DNA of 64,000 nucleotides from NCBI RefSeq assembly GCF_034424525.1, contig NZ_CP139979.1:4177501-4241500 (forward strand). The letters run 5' to 3'. The first letter of the stretch is position 1. The number at the start of each line of letters is the position of its first letter. Source of the stretch: Sphingobium yanoikuyae. GTDB lineage: Bacteria; Pseudomonadota; Alphaproteobacteria; Sphingomonadales; Sphingomonadaceae. Made by a program: the position numbers and the translations under genes. This document shows, piece after piece, positions 1-9,342 of this stretch. The notes below the pieces were generated by a model. It saw only the letters and a list, made by a program, of their open reading frames with translations. It had not been told where the DNA came from and made no database searches.

Positions 1-641
1 TGCAGAAGGATCTGTCGCGGGTGGCCTGGTCCTTCTGCAAGGCGGTGCGGCTGCTGATGCTGATCTCCTGCCCCATCTATCTGGGCATGGCCGTCACCGC
101 AGAACCGCTGGTCGAGACATTGTTCGGCCAGAAATGGCTGGAGATGGCACCGTTTGTCTCGATCCTGGCGCTCGCCATGCCGTTCATGACGCTGCAGGTG
201 ATGTTCGCGCCGGTCAGCAATGCGCTGGGCCGCCCCGGCACCACCGCCCGAATCGCCGCGATCGGGGCGATATTGATGGCCGGCGCCTTCCTGATCGGTA
301 TCCAGTGGGGGGCGATCGGCCTGGCCTGGGCGTGGCTGGGCGCCTTCCCGATCCTCACCATCGTCACCGCCCGGCTCGCCGGCGGGCCGATGGGGCTGCG
401 CGCGATCGATCTGATCCGTGCCGCCGCGCCGGGGCTGGGCTGTGCCATATTGATGGCCGGGGTCGTGCTGATGATCGACCGCCTGCTGCCGCCGCTCGCC
501 GCGCCGATCCGGTTGGCGATCCTGGTGCCGGCCGGCGGCATCGCCTTCCTGGCGGCGCTGATGCTGTGCGCGCGCGGCACGCTGATGGAGCTGGTGCACC
601 TGATCGTGCGCCGCGCGCCGCCGGTGCAGGCGCCCGCCTGA
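1..641 (+). CDS. Polysaccharide/LPS flippase, C-terminal part (partial)
   Basis: The frame is open to the left edge of the window, so only the C-terminal part, about 213 residues, is seen. It is made of hydrophobic helices separated by short polar loops. Residues such as GWEAWR-type soluble motifs are absent and the pattern fits the end of an oligosaccharide flippase (Wzx/MVF-like, lipopolysaccharide biosynthesis protein family) that moves lipid-linked saccharide across the inner membrane. Typical features are the FGQKW loop followed by a helix and an ALGRPG loop, as in many exopolysaccharide translocases. It ends 25 bases before a convergent CBS-domain gene. The substrate cannot be told because the upstream cluster is outside the window. 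The family call is by overall pattern and not by a catalytic motif. Confidence 0.7.
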   Translation, partial: QKDLSRVAWSFCKAVRLLMLISCPIYLGMAVTAEPLVETLFGQKWLEMAPFVSILALAMPFMTLQVMFAPVSNALGRPGTTARIAAIGAILMAGAFLIGIQWGAIGLAWAWLGAFPILTIVTARLAGGPMGLRAIDLIRAAAPGLGCAILMAGVVLMIDRLLPPLAAPIRLAILVPAGGIAFLAALMLCARGTLMELVHLIVRRAPPVQAPA

Positions 642-666
642 CGGACCGGCGGACGCCCGGCCTTCG

Positions 667-1095
667 TCAGGCGGTCTGGATATAGTCGCGCAGGGCAGCG
701 GCTTCCGATTCGATATTGTCGATGCGGAACTTCACCAGATCGCCGATCGAGACCAGGCCGATCAGGTCGCTGCCCTTCACCACCGGCAGATGGCGGATGC
801 GCCGCTTGGTCATCAGCGACAGGGCATGGATCACCGGCATCTGGTCGTCGATAGTGATCGCAGGCCGGGTCATCACATCGGCGACCGTGTGGTTCAATGC
901 CTCTGCCCCTTGCTGGGCCAGACGATAGACGACATCGCGTTCGGAAAAGATGCCGACCACCTGACCGCCATCGACCACCGGCACGCAGCCGATCCGCCGA
1001 TCCGCCAGCAAGGTCACCACCGACAATACGCTGTCGGTCGACTGGACCTGGACGACGTCGCGCCCCTTGCCCTGCAAGATTGCCGCGATGGTCAT
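667..1095 (-). CDS. CBS-domain pair protein
   Basis: A 142-residue protein made of two CBS domains, roughly residues 10-60 and 75-130. The repeated pattern SVLSVVTLLADRRIGCVPVV and a matching second half (HALSLMTKRRIRHLPVV, then LIGLVSIGDLVKF) is diagnostic. Stand-alone CBS pairs bind adenosyl ligands such as AMP, ATP or NAD and act as cytoplasmic energy sensors; no catalytic domain is fused here. The ATG is preceded by an AGGAGAG ribosome site. It is transcribed divergently from the membrane-protein gene at 1181, with 85 bases shared for both promoters. The target it regulates is unknown. Confidence 0.85.
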   Translation of the reverse strand: MTIAAILQGKGRDVVQVQSTDSVLSVVTLLADRRIGCVPVVDGGQVVGIFSERDVVYRLAQQGAEALNHTVADVMTRPAITIDDQMPVIHALSLMTKRRIRHLPVVKGSDLIGLVSIGDLVKFRIDNIESEAAALRDYIQTA

Positions 1096-1180
1096 GGCCG
1101 CTCTCCTTTTGTGGACTTACTGTCTCTGCGCTTGATGATCCCACTTTCGCGGCGCAAAGAAAAGGGAGGAGAGCAAGAGA

Positions 1181-1480
1181 ATGACAGAGAAAAAGGGCCT
1201 GGACGATCCCCGGATCGCGGCAATCGCCTGGTCGCGATTCCGCCGGATCATGCTCTGGATGGCGCTGATCGGCGCATTATGCGTCGGCGCGGCCCTGCTG
1301 TTCCTGCGGCTATGGACCGGGCCGATGCCGGTTCACATGATCATCGCCACCATATTGGGCGTCTGGTTGACCTTCATGCTGGGAACGGGCTTGATGGCGC
1401 TCGTCTTCCTCTCCGCCGGGACGGGGCATGACGACCAGGTAATGGACCGGCTGAAGGACGAGGTGCCGCTTGACGATTGA
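1181..1480 (+). CDS. Small two-helix membrane protein of unknown function
   Basis: A 99-residue protein with two predicted membrane helices, about residues 22-44 and 52-78, a charged N-terminus and an acidic C-terminus. A strong GGGAGGAG ribosome site lies about 9 bases before the ATG. I do not recognise a functional motif. It overlaps the thioesterase gene that follows by 11 bases, so the two are probably co-translated. Confidence 0.7.
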   Translation: MTEKKGLDDPRIAAIAWSRFRRIMLWMALIGALCVGAALLFLRLWTGPMPVHMIIATILGVWLTFMLGTGLMALVFLSAGTGHDDQVMDRLKDEVPLDD

Positions 1481-1850
1481 TCCCCATCGCGAAGTGATAT
1501 TGCGGGTCGTGCCGCGCCCGGCCGACATCAACAGCAATGGCCATATCTTCGGCGGCTGGGTGTTGAGCCAGATGGATATCGCCGGCGGCATCGTCGCGGG
1601 GCGAATCGCCCAGGGCGCGGTGGCGACGGTCGCGATCGAGAGCATGAAGTTCATCTCGCCGATCCTGATGGGCGATCTGGTGTCAGTCTATGCGCAGGAA
1701 GAGAAGCGCGGCCGCACATCGGTGGCGATCCGCATCGACGTGGTGGCGACTCGCGGCGGCGGCGCGGAAACGGTGGCGCTGACCAGCGGCGTCTTCACCT
1801 TCGTCGCACTGGACGAGACGCACCGCCCCCGCCCCATTCCCGGCGACTGA
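1470..1850 (+). CDS. YciA-like acyl-CoA thioesterase (hotdog fold)
   Basis: A 126-residue single hotdog-domain protein. The NSNGHIFGGWVLSQMD segment near residue 20 is the conserved helix and active-site region of YciA/BACH-type thioesterases, which hydrolyse acyl-CoA to free acid and CoA in the cytoplasm. Length fits the family (about 130). The best start is a TTG at 1470 inside the end of the preceding gene, giving an 11-base overlap; a later GTG at 1495 would remove part of the first strand. It converges on the DUF4139 gene with only 5 bases between stop codons. Confidence 0.85.
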   Translation: MTIDPHREVILRVVPRPADINSNGHIFGGWVLSQMDIAGGIVAGRIAQGAVATVAIESMKFISPILMGDLVSVYAQEEKRGRTSVAIRIDVVATRGGGAETVALTSGVFTFVALDETHRPRPIPGD

Positions 1851-1855
1851 GGAGG

Positions 1856-3415
1856 TCAGCGCAGCTTCTGGTCATAGCTGTAGCTGACCTGCCCATTGGC
1901 CGGGATGATGGCGCGCCAGACCCAGCTATTGCCGCGGCGCTCCATCTGCGTCGGACGCGGCGCGATGTCATGGGGAATGAGGATTTCCGCCGTCGCGTCG
2001 AACGGCCGTGCATTGGTGAGGGTCAGCGTCCAGCGCCGCGCCTTGGCCGACTGGCCGCCGATGACCGCCATGATGCGGACATCGGCGCTCTGGGCAATAT
2101 CATAATCGACCCGCTCGCCTTCCGCCTTGTCGCCAATATCGGTTTCGCCCGCGAGCAGGCGCTGGCCGTCGATCGTCTCGAACAGGGCGACCCGGCCCGA
2201 AGGCATGGCGAGTCCCAGACCGTCGGCCTTGCGATTCTGGAGCCGCAACCGCAGCGTCATCGGGCGTGAGCGGCCATTGCCGTCGCTATAGTCGAGGGTC
2301 GCGGCATAGAGGCGCTCCACCAGCACGTCGGGCTGGCGCAGCAGGGCGACCTGTTTCTGGCCTTTCGCCGCGACATCCACCGTCACCGGGACGCGATAGA
2401 GTTTGAGGTCGCCGACATCCTCCGGCGGAGGAGGAGGTGGAGGCGGCGGGGGTGGCGGCGGGGGTGGCGGCGCGGCCATCATCGGCGCGGGTGCGCGCAT
2501 CGACGTCACGACAATTTCCTGCGCCGAATCCATCATCGCCTCGGCCTGCGGCATGTCGATCGGGAACAGTTCCCACTGTGGATGAGTGCTGGTGATGTCC
2601 ATTGGCCAGCAGCGCAGCTGCAGCGGTCCGCCGGTCGAACGGGGTTGCACCTTGCGCCCCTGTTTGTTGGGCTGGCCGGCGATGACGCTGAGCCGGGCGT
2701 CGGCAAAGCCGGTGACGCCGCCATTGGCCACGGTCAGCCAGGCCATGAGATCGAGATGGCGGCCATCGTCCTGCATGTCGGCGACATAATTGGCGGCCCA
2801 GTCGAATCCCTCGGCCAGATAGGTGAGCTGCAGCGTCACGCGGGCGGACCGGGCGCTGGTGGCGATCACCGATAGCGTCGGGCGCGGCGACAGGTCGGTC
2901 GGCACGCGCGGATAGAGCATGCGTTCGGGCAGGCCGCTGCACCCCAGCGCCTCATAGCCCTGCGCCGTCTGGACGATGACGCCGCCCATCGGCCCGGCGC
3001 TGATGATCGCATCCTGCTCGCTGACCTTGCCGGTCTTGCGGTCGGTGCGGCGCAGGGTGACGCTGCGCTTGAGATAGGCGTCGACCAGACCGGCGGGCGA
3101 GAGCAGCCGGGCATCGCGATTCTTCTCGCGCACGCCCTGCGGCATGCCCGAGAGGATCGCGGTTTCGGGCATCAGCCCCTCTGCTACCCCCTCGAACCGC
3201 ACCACCGAGTCGCCTTTGGGCAGGTCGATGATGCGAGTCTCGTTGATCAGCGCATAGCCGCCAGGCCATTTGGGATCGATCGCCCCCTTGGCGCGATCGG
3301 GCTGGCGATAGACGGTGACCGAGACCGAATCCGCCTTGGCCGAAACCACCGTCCCCGCCCGCGCCGGCGCGATGCCGAGGCAGAGCAGAAGTAGGGCGAG
3401 GACGCGCAGCAGCAC
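1856..3415 (-). CDS. Secreted DUF4139 protein with 16-proline tract (second of tandem pair)
   Basis: A 519-residue exported protein from a GTG start at 3415, which places a clean signal peptide (LLRVLALLLLCLGIAPARA) at the N-terminus and leaves a 13-base gap after the upstream paralogue. A longer frame from 3472 would overlap that gene by 44 bases and bury the signal. The architecture is an N-terminal signal, a beta-rich region, a linker with 16 consecutive prolines at residues 316-331 (bases 2423-2470), then a C-terminal DUF4139-type beta domain ending in SYSYDQKL. It shares its layout and several segments with the gene upstream (3429-4832). Family function is not established; proteins of this type are exported and sometimes annotated as MuiA-like mucoidy inhibitors. 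Confidence 0.75.
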   Translation of the reverse strand: MLLRVLALLLLCLGIAPARAGTVVSAKADSVSVTVYRQPDRAKGAIDPKWPGGYALINETRIIDLPKGDSVVRFEGVAEGLMPETAILSGMPQGVREKNRDARLLSPAGLVDAYLKRSVTLRRTDRKTGKVSEQDAIISAGPMGGVIVQTAQGYEALGCSGLPERMLYPRVPTDLSPRPTLSVIATSARSARVTLQLTYLAEGFDWAANYVADMQDDGRHLDLMAWLTVANGGVTGFADARLSVIAGQPNKQGRKVQPRSTGGPLQLRCWPMDITSTHPQWELFPIDMPQAEAMMDSAQEIVVTSMRAPAPMMAAPPPPPPPPPPPPPPPPEDVGDLKLYRVPVTVDVAAKGQKQVALLRQPDVLVERLYAATLDYSDGNGRSRPMTLRLRLQNRKADGLGLAMPSGRVALFETIDGQRLLAGETDIGDKAEGERVDYDIAQSADVRIMAVIGGQSAKARRWTLTLTNARPFDATAEILIPHDIAPRPTQMERRGNSWVWRAIIPANGQVSYSYDQKLR

Positions 3416-3428
3416 GGCGCCGGCCCGG

Positions 3429-4832
3429 TCAGTAGCGCGAATCGAAGGTGACGCTGAGATCCACCGCGCCATTGGCCGGCACCGGCACGCTCCATTCCAT
3501 CCGGTCGGCCGAGACGCGCTTGCCTTCCAGGCTTTGTGCGGTAACGCGGGTGTCGCCCCACAGCCCCTGCTGGGCCAGGTCGATCGTCACCGCTTCGGGC
3601 CGGGCATTGGTGAGCGTGTAGCGCATCCGCGTTTCCCAGCGCTGGCTGCCCTTCTTCGTGCGCTGCTCGACGGTCGGGCGCACCTTGACGTCGAATGCCT
3701 CGCCGGTGCGCAGCGCCATGGAGGAGCCCATCGGCGTATGGTCGATGCTGTTTTCGCCGATGAACTGCGGATCACCGCGCGCGTCGCGCATATAGACGCG
3801 GATCGTGCCGGCGGGCAGTTGATCGCCAAGGCCACCCTGTTTCGAGGTCGAGAATTTGAGCACGCTCGATGCGCTCACCGGTTCGGTCGAACTGCCCATC
3901 CAGCTATTGAGATATTCATAGGTCGCGCGCGCCGGCGCGCCCTTCACATCGAGGAAGCTGACCTGCTTCTGCTGGGCATTGGCGATGGTCGTGCGATCGG
4001 CCAGCGGATAGAGATAATAGTCACCCAGCCGCTCGCGCGGGCCGCTTTCGGTGCCGACCTGGTCGATCGTCCCACTCGACGACTGCCACCAGTTATGCCT
4101 TCCGCCACCATTGGCCGGATTGCCGGCGACCAGGATGGTCTTCGCATTGGTGAAGCTCGTGCCCGTATTGTTGGTGAGCGTCACCCAGCCCTGCATGTCC
4201 ATCGCGCCCTTGGTCGCGTCGAACAGCGCGACATAATCGGCCGTCCAGCCAAGATTGGGCGTCAGATAGGATAACCGGGCCGGCACGGTGCCGCCGCGCG
4301 CCGCCTCGATCGTCACCGACAGGGTCGGACGGGCGCGCAGATTGGGCGGCACCCGGTCGAAGATCACCCGCACCGGTAGGCCGTCGTCGCGCAGCACCTC
4401 GATCCGCGAACCGATCTGCATGACGATGCCGCCATTGGCCGCGAGTATCTTGGCGCGCTCGCGAGTCTCGGCGCCGGTCGCGGGATTGGTGCGCACCAGC
4501 GTCACCTCCTGCCCCACCGCCTTGTCCATCAGCTTGTCGGGCGAGAGCAGGTCGAAATCGAAATTCTGCTCGACGATCGAGAAGCCGGGGCCGGAGAGAT
4601 TGACCGTTTCGGGCCGGATGCGGGCCGAGACGTCAGGAAATTCGATGCGGTTGCGGCCGGCATTGACGCTCAACTGCCGGTCATCCTGCACCAGCGACGG
4701 GCCGCCATTATAGATGGTGACGGCGACATCGCCCTGGGCGGTGGCGCCGGTGGGATCGACAGCAGCGGTCTGGGCAAAGACGGCGGCCGGCAGCAGCAGC
4801 GCCAGACCGGTCAACAGGCGGACAGTCGTCAT
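3429..4832 (-). CDS. Secreted DUF4139 protein (first of tandem pair)
   Basis: A 467-residue protein with a classical signal peptide (LLTGLALLLPAAVFA) cleaved before QTA. The mature part has the DUF4139 pattern: an N-terminal VAVTIYNGGPSLVQDDR strand region, a central LSYLTPNLGWTADYVA motif, and a C-terminal RYTLTNARPEAVTIDL beta domain. The same motifs (LTYLAEGFDWAANYVA and WTLTLTNARPFDATAEI) occur in the gene directly downstream, so the pair is a tandem duplication. No catalytic residues are evident. The two genes are on the same strand with a 13-base gap and are probably one operon. Periplasmic or surface location is inferred from the signal peptide only. Confidence 0.8.
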   Translation of the reverse strand: MTTVRLLTGLALLLPAAVFAQTAAVDPTGATAQGDVAVTIYNGGPSLVQDDRQLSVNAGRNRIEFPDVSARIRPETVNLSGPGFSIVEQNFDFDLLSPDKLMDKAVGQEVTLVRTNPATGAETRERAKILAANGGIVMQIGSRIEVLRDDGLPVRVIFDRVPPNLRARPTLSVTIEAARGGTVPARLSYLTPNLGWTADYVALFDATKGAMDMQGWVTLTNNTGTSFTNAKTILVAGNPANGGGRHNWWQSSSGTIDQVGTESGPRERLGDYYLYPLADRTTIANAQQKQVSFLDVKGAPARATYEYLNSWMGSSTEPVSASSVLKFSTSKQGGLGDQLPAGTIRVYMRDARGDPQFIGENSIDHTPMGSSMALRTGEAFDVKVRPTVEQRTKKGSQRWETRMRYTLTNARPEAVTIDLAQQGLWGDTRVTAQSLEGKRVSADRMEWSVPVPANGAVDLSVTFDSRY

Positions 4833-4890
4833 CAGGTCGCACTCCCCTTATGCGACGATCTTCTGCCCCAAGCAGCTATATTTGCAAATA

Positions 4891-4923
4891 AAAAGGGCGG
4901 CGCCGGGATGGCACCGCCCTTTT
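4891..4923 (-). terminator. Rho-independent terminator after the DUF4167 gene
   Basis: Two 14-base arms (AAAAGGGCGGCGCC and GGCACCGCCCTTTT) pair with one mismatch around a five-base loop, flanked by A and T runs on both sides. On the minus strand a TTTTT run follows the stem, so it fits as the terminator of the DUF4167 gene that ends at 4952. The symmetric A/T flanks would also let it work in the other direction. Confidence 0.85.
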
Positions 4924-4951
4924 TGTTTTTGGGGTTGCCCGAAAGCCGCGC

Positions 4952-5719
4952 TTATTCGGCGGCTTCGGTCGCCGGACGGGCGCGACGGGTGCGCTTGCGG
5001 GGCGCTTCCTCGGTCACGTCCGTGTCGCTGTCATTATCGGCGCGGGCGATCGAGGGCGGCAGGATGCTGACATCCAGGCCTTCATTCGCTTCGGTCGGCG
5101 CGGCATCGGCCTTGCGCGGGCGACCGCGACGCGGCTTGGGCGCTTCGGCGGCCGGCTCGGTTGCGAGTTCTGCGGGCTGTTCGGCTGCCACCGGCTGCTG
5201 CTCGGCGCCTTCCTCGGCCACCGGACGATCACGACGATTGCGGTCACGACGGTTGCGGTCGCCCCGGTCGCCACGATCATTGCGGTCACCGCGATCCTGG
5301 CGTTCGCCGCGCGGTTCGCGACGGTCATAATCACGTTCGGCGCGCTCGGGCTGTTCGGTGCGGCCCTCTTCGGCGCCGTCCTCATTGCCCTCGAAATCTT
5401 CGCCCTCATCGTCGAAATTCTCGTCATTCCGGCGGAAGCGCTGCTGCTGCTCCTCCTGGCGCGAACGATTGTCGGCCAGCACGCGGAAATAATGATCGGC
5501 GAACTGCAGATAATATTCGGCGTTCACACGGTCGCCGGCCATCTGGGCATCGCGCGCCATATTCTTGTATTTCTCAAGAAGCTGGGCCGCATTGCCGCGG
5601 GCGCGGTTGTCGATACGGTTGCCGTTGTCGCCACCACCCCGGTTACCGCCATTGGGACGACCGTTGTTGTTATTATTCCGGCCGCGATTGCGGCGACCGG
5701 CCTGCCGGTTGTTGATCAA
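4952..5719 (-). CDS. DUF4167 domain protein, low-complexity RNA-binding-like
   Basis: A 255-residue protein typical of Alphaproteobacteria. The N-terminus is basic and Asn/Gly-rich, followed by the DUF4167 core at about residues 40-90 (NAAQLLEKYKNMARDA, GDRVNAEYYLQFADHYFRV). The middle carries acidic runs, then RDR/NRR repeats, and the tail has a GRPRKA AT-hook-like motif and a KRTRRAR basic patch. Composition suggests nucleic-acid binding, but the family has no assigned role. The ATG at 5719 gives the conserved MINNRQAGRRNRGR start. It has its own terminator and a long upstream non-coding region. Confidence 0.85.
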   Translation of the reverse strand: MINNRQAGRRNRGRNNNNNGRPNGGNRGGGDNGNRIDNRARGNAAQLLEKYKNMARDAQMAGDRVNAEYYLQFADHYFRVLADNRSRQEEQQQRFRRNDENFDDEGEDFEGNEDGAEEGRTEQPERAERDYDRREPRGERQDRGDRNDRGDRGDRNRRDRNRRDRPVAEEGAEQQPVAAEQPAELATEPAAEAPKPRRGRPRKADAAPTEANEGLDVSILPPSIARADNDSDTDVTEEAPRKRTRRARPATEAAE

Positions 5720-6030
5720 GACATGATCCTTGCGTTCGCTATGATAATATTCACTGAAAACACTGTTCAGCTGCTATCCCCAAGCACCGCCCCTTCCGTG
5801 GGGCCGGATGTGGCTCCGCCGGACATGATCCGAACCGGACCACGCCCTCAGCCACCAGAGGCGCTTGCGCAGCAGCGCCATCTTGACTTTCAGGAGCAGG
5901 AAAATGCCTTATCCATCAATGGCCTGATAAGGCCATGTCGCCGGAATGGCGGTTTTCCTGATCCCGATGTAATGGCATTCACGCGATAAACCAAGCAATT
6001 TTCGCTGTGGTGGCGTGAAATCCCGCCTTC
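5720..6030. other. Intergenic region upstream of DUF4167
   Basis: 311 bases without a recognised gene between DUF4167 and prmC, both on the minus strand, so it should contain the DUF4167 promoter and leader. On the minus strand there is a possible 35-codon reading frame from ATG at 5881 to TAG at 5774, rich in Arg and Trp, but with no convincing ribosome site. GC-rich inverted segments occur around 5788-5822. I cannot assign an RNA family. Confidence 0.4.
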
Positions 6031-6852
6031 TTATTCGCCCGGCGTGGCGACGAGGCAGCGATCATGCCCCGCAAGGTCGCGGCGCAGCGACACGCCCAGC
6101 CCCTGTGCCCGCAGCAGCGCCGACACGCTTTGCCCCTGATCATAGCCGATCTCGATCGCGGCCATGCCGCCCGGCGCGATCAGCGCGGGCAGTTGCGGCG
6201 CGATGCGGCGATAATCGTCCAGCCCGTCGGCGCCGGCAAACAGGGCGCTGGCCGGATCGTGCAGCACATCGCCGGCGAGCGGCGCGTCGGTGGCGATATA
6301 GGGCGGGTTGATCAGCAGCAGGTCGAACGGCCCAGTCACGCCGGCCGCCCAATCACCCAGCTGGAAGCGCGCGCGCGTCCCCATGCCCAGCCGGTCGGCA
6401 TTGTCCTGCGCCACCGCCAGCGCGGCGGCAGACGCGTCGATGCCCAGCCCTGTCGCATCAGGCCACTGGTCGAGCGCGGCGAGCAGCAGCGCGCCCGATC
6501 CGGTGCCCAGATCCAATATGGTCGTGGGCGCACGATCACGGAAATGATCGACCGCCGCCTCGATCAGCGTCTCGCTGTCGGGGCGCGGGATCAGCACATC
6601 GGGCGTGACGGTCAGGCTGATCGTCCAGAAATCGCGGCTGCCCAGGATATGGGCGACCGGTGCGCCGGTCAGCCGCCGCTGAACATGGACAGCGAAATTG
6701 ACAGGGACAGACAGGTCGCGCTGGCGCAGCAACAGGTCATTGCGGCCGATGCCCAGTGCATGGGCCATCAGCAGTTCGGCGTCGAGCCGGGGGGTGTCGC
6801 TGATCGTGCTTAAGCTGACAGTGGCGTCGCGCAGCGCATCGGCGACGCTCAC
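6031..6852 (-). CDS. prmC: Release factor glutamine methyltransferase
   Basis: A 273-residue S-adenosylmethionine-dependent enzyme that methylates the glutamine of the GGQ motif in release factors RF1 and RF2. The N-terminal helical domain (residues 1-75) precedes a Rossmann methyltransferase domain with the SAM-binding [14 protein letters not shown] motif and the catalytic NPPY at residues 182-185. It starts at a GTG that overlaps the prfA stop by four bases (GTGA), so it is translationally coupled to its own substrate, release factor 1. Length fits the family. Confidence 0.95.
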   Translation of the reverse strand: MSVADALRDATVSLSTISDTPRLDAELLMAHALGIGRNDLLLRQRDLSVPVNFAVHVQRRLTGAPVAHILGSRDFWTISLTVTPDVLIPRPDSETLIEAAVDHFRDRAPTTILDLGTGSGALLLAALDQWPDATGLGIDASAAALAVAQDNADRLGMGTRARFQLGDWAAGVTGPFDLLLINPPYIATDAPLAGDVLHDPASALFAGADGLDDYRRIAPQLPALIAPGGMAAIEIGYDQGQSVSALLRAQGLGVSLRRDLAGHDRCLVATPGE

Positions 6853-7940
6853 GCCACCCCGTCCAGCTGGGCGAGGCGCGCGGCCTCATCCTCGGCCACC
6901 AGCGCGTCGATCACTTCGGCAAGGCCCGGCCCTTCGAGAATTTCGGGCAGGCGGTGCAGGGTCAGGTTGATGCGGTGGTCGGTCACCCGCCCCTGCGGGA
7001 AATTATAGGTACGAATGCGCTCCGACCGGTCGCCCGATCCGACCATCGCCTTGCGCGCGCCGGCCTGTTCGCTCTGGGTGCGCTCGCGCTCCGCCTCATA
7101 GATGCGGGCACGCAGCACCTGCATCGCCTTGGCCTTGTTCTTGTGCTGCGACCGCTCATCCTGCTGCGTCACGACGATGCCGGTCGGCAAATGGGTGATG
7201 CGCACGGCGGAATCGGTGGTGTTGACGTGCTGGCCACCGGCGCCCGACGCGCGATAAATGTCGATCTTGAGGTCGGAATCGGCGATCTGGACATCGACTT
7301 CTTCCGGCTCGGGCAGGATCGCAACGGTCGCGGCGCTGGTATGAATGCGGCCGCCGCTTTCGGTGACCGGCACGCGCTGGACGCGATGCACGCCGCTCTC
7401 GAACTTCAGCTTGGCGAAGACGCCGGTGCCGTTGATGCTGGCCACCACTTCCTTGAAACCGCCCTGTTCCGAGGCGTTGGCGGAGAGCATCTCCATCTTC
7501 CAGCCCTGGGTATCGGCATAGCGCTGATACATGCGGAACAGATCGCCGGCGAACAAAGCCGCCTCATCCCCGCCGGTGCCGGCGCGGATTTCCAGCATCG
7601 CCGGGCGGGCATCGGCCGAATCCTTGGGCAGCAGCTGCAGCGCCAGCGCGCGCTCGGCATCGGGCAACTGCCCCTTAAGCAGCTGCATTTCCTCCTGCGC
7701 CATTTCGCGCATCAGCGGATCGGCGTCGCTCTCCTCGCCGCCGGCCATCTGTTCGAGGGCGCGCAGTTCCTGGCGCAACCGGCGCAGCTCATGCGCCGCC
7801 CGGGCGACCGGCTCGATCTCGGCATATTCCTTGGACAGTTTCACGAACGCATCGGGCGCGAGGTCGGCGCGCGTCATCGACGCCTGCACCTCGTCCCGGC
7901 GCGCCTCGATCTGCGCGATGCGTTCGGCGGAAATGTGCAT
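6849..7940 (-). CDS. prfA: Peptide chain release factor 1
   Basis: A 363-residue class I release factor that recognises UAA and UAG. The GGQ motif that triggers peptidyl-tRNA hydrolysis is at residues 235-237 within [11 protein letters not shown]. The codon-recognition domain lies before it, in the [19 protein letters not shown] to [14 protein letters not shown] part. Its ATG overlaps the hisS stop codon by one base (TGATG), and its own stop overlaps prmC, giving a tight hisS-prfA-prmC operon. Confidence 0.97.
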   Translation of the reverse strand: MHISAERIAQIEARRDEVQASMTRADLAPDAFVKLSKEYAEIEPVARAAHELRRLRQELRALEQMAGGEESDADPLMREMAQEEMQLLKGQLPDAERALALQLLPKDSADARPAMLEIRAGTGGDEAALFAGDLFRMYQRYADTQGWKMEMLSANASEQGGFKEVVASINGTGVFAKLKFESGVHRVQRVPVTESGGRIHTSAATVAILPEPEEVDVQIADSDLKIDIYRASGAGGQHVNTTDSAVRITHLPTGIVVTQQDERSQHKNKAKAMQVLRARIYEAERERTQSEQAGARKAMVGSGDRSERIRTYNFPQGRVTDHRINLTLHRLPEILEGPGLAEVIDALVAEDEAARLAQLDGVA

Positions 7941-9202
7941 CAGAGCGCCGTCATCGTGCCAATCAGCGCATCCAGTGCGACCGCCTGCTGCTCGCCAGTG
8001 CCAAGGTTGCGGACCGCCGCTTCGCCCCGTGCCAGTTCGTCGTCACCCAGGATGATCGCGCAGGCGGCACCCGACGCGTTGGCGCGCTGCATCCGCTTCT
8101 TCATATTGCCGCGATAGCCCATGTCGCAGGCGATGCCGGCACGGCGCAGATCGGCGATGATGCCGGTCGCCTTCGCCTCGGCCGCCTCGCCCATCGGGAT
8201 CAGCACGATCTGCGGCTTGTCGATCGCCGGCTGGTCGATCAGCATCGCCAGCCGTTCGATCCCCGCTGCCCAGCCGACCGCCGGGGTGGACGGACCGCCC
8301 AGATTTTCGATCAGGCCGTCATAGCGGCCGCCGCCCAGCACCGTGCCCTGCGCGCCCAGCCGGTCGGTGATGAACTCGAACGCGGTGTGGCGATAATAAT
8401 CGAGGCCACGCACCAGCCGCGAATTACGCTCCCATGCGACACCGGCAGCGTCGAGGCCGCTGGTCACCTTGTCGAAGAAGCTGCGCGCCTCGTCGGTCAG
8501 ATAGGCGTCGATGTCCGGCGCGCTGTCGGCGATCGGGCGGTCGCGCGGATCCTTGCTGTCGAGGATGCGCAGCGGGTTCTTCGCCAGCCGGTCGATGCTT
8601 TCTTCCGACAGTTCGCCACGATGCGCCTCGAAATGGGCGATCAGCGCGGCGCGCCAGGCTTCGCGGCTTTCCGCGTCGCCCAGCGTGTTGAGATTGAGGG
8701 TCACGCCTTCCGACACGCCCAGTTCGCGCAGCAGCTGGTCGGCCAGCACCAGCAGCTCGACATCGGCCGCCGGCTCGCCCGCGCCCAGGATTTCGGCGTC
8801 GAGCTGGTGGAACTGGCGGAAGCGGCCCTTTTGCGGGCGTTCATAGCGGAACAGCGGACCATGGGTCGCGACCTTCAGCGGCGCAAATTGCTGCCAGCCC
8901 TCGGTAATATAGGCGCGCGAGATACCGGCGGTGAATTCGGGGCGCAGGGTGATGCTGTCGCCGCCGCGATCCTCGAACGTGTACATTTCCTTCGACACGA
9001 CGTCGGTGCTTTCGCCCAGCGAACGGGCGAACACCGCGGTCGATTCAAAGACGGGCACTTCAACCCGCTGGAATCCATAGAGTTTGCGCACCCGGTCAAA
9101 GGTGGCGACGACATGGGCGAAGCGTTCCTGAAACGCCTCCGCCGTGCCGCCCAACATGTCCTGCGTTCCGCGCACCGGGCGCGGCGTTTCGATCTTCGCC
9201 AT
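7940..9202 (-). CDS. hisS: Histidyl-tRNA synthetase
   Basis: A 420-residue class II aminoacyl-tRNA synthetase that charges tRNA-His. Visible marks are the N-terminal [10 protein letters not shown], the motif 2 region [18 protein letters not shown], the histidine-A loop [15 protein letters not shown] and motif 3 region [14 protein letters not shown]. The C-terminal anticodon-binding domain covers about residues 320-420. It is the first gene of hisS-prfA-prmC. The 140 bases to the divergent M61 peptidase gene should hold both promoters. Confidence 0.97.
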   Translation of the reverse strand: MAKIETPRPVRGTQDMLGGTAEAFQERFAHVVATFDRVRKLYGFQRVEVPVFESTAVFARSLGESTDVVSKEMYTFEDRGGDSITLRPEFTAGISRAYITEGWQQFAPLKVATHGPLFRYERPQKGRFRQFHQLDAEILGAGEPAADVELLVLADQLLRELGVSEGVTLNLNTLGDAESREAWRAALIAHFEAHRGELSEESIDRLAKNPLRILDSKDPRDRPIADSAPDIDAYLTDEARSFFDKVTSGLDAAGVAWERNSRLVRGLDYYRHTAFEFITDRLGAQGTVLGGGRYDGLIENLGGPSTPAVGWAAGIERLAMLIDQPAIDKPQIVLIPMGEAAEAKATGIIADLRRAGIACDMGYRGNMKKRMQRANASGAACAIILGDDELARGEAAVRNLGTGEQQAVALDALIGTMTAL

Positions 9203-9342
9203 GGGGCAGCGCCTTTAACGATAATCGCGGCCCAAGGAAACGCGCTTTTTATGGCGGCATAAGGGGTGGACGCGGGCGATTCGCCCCGCCATGCTTGGGA
9301 CAGACGGGCCGTCCGGCCCCCGTTCCTTTTCTGGAGACCGTC

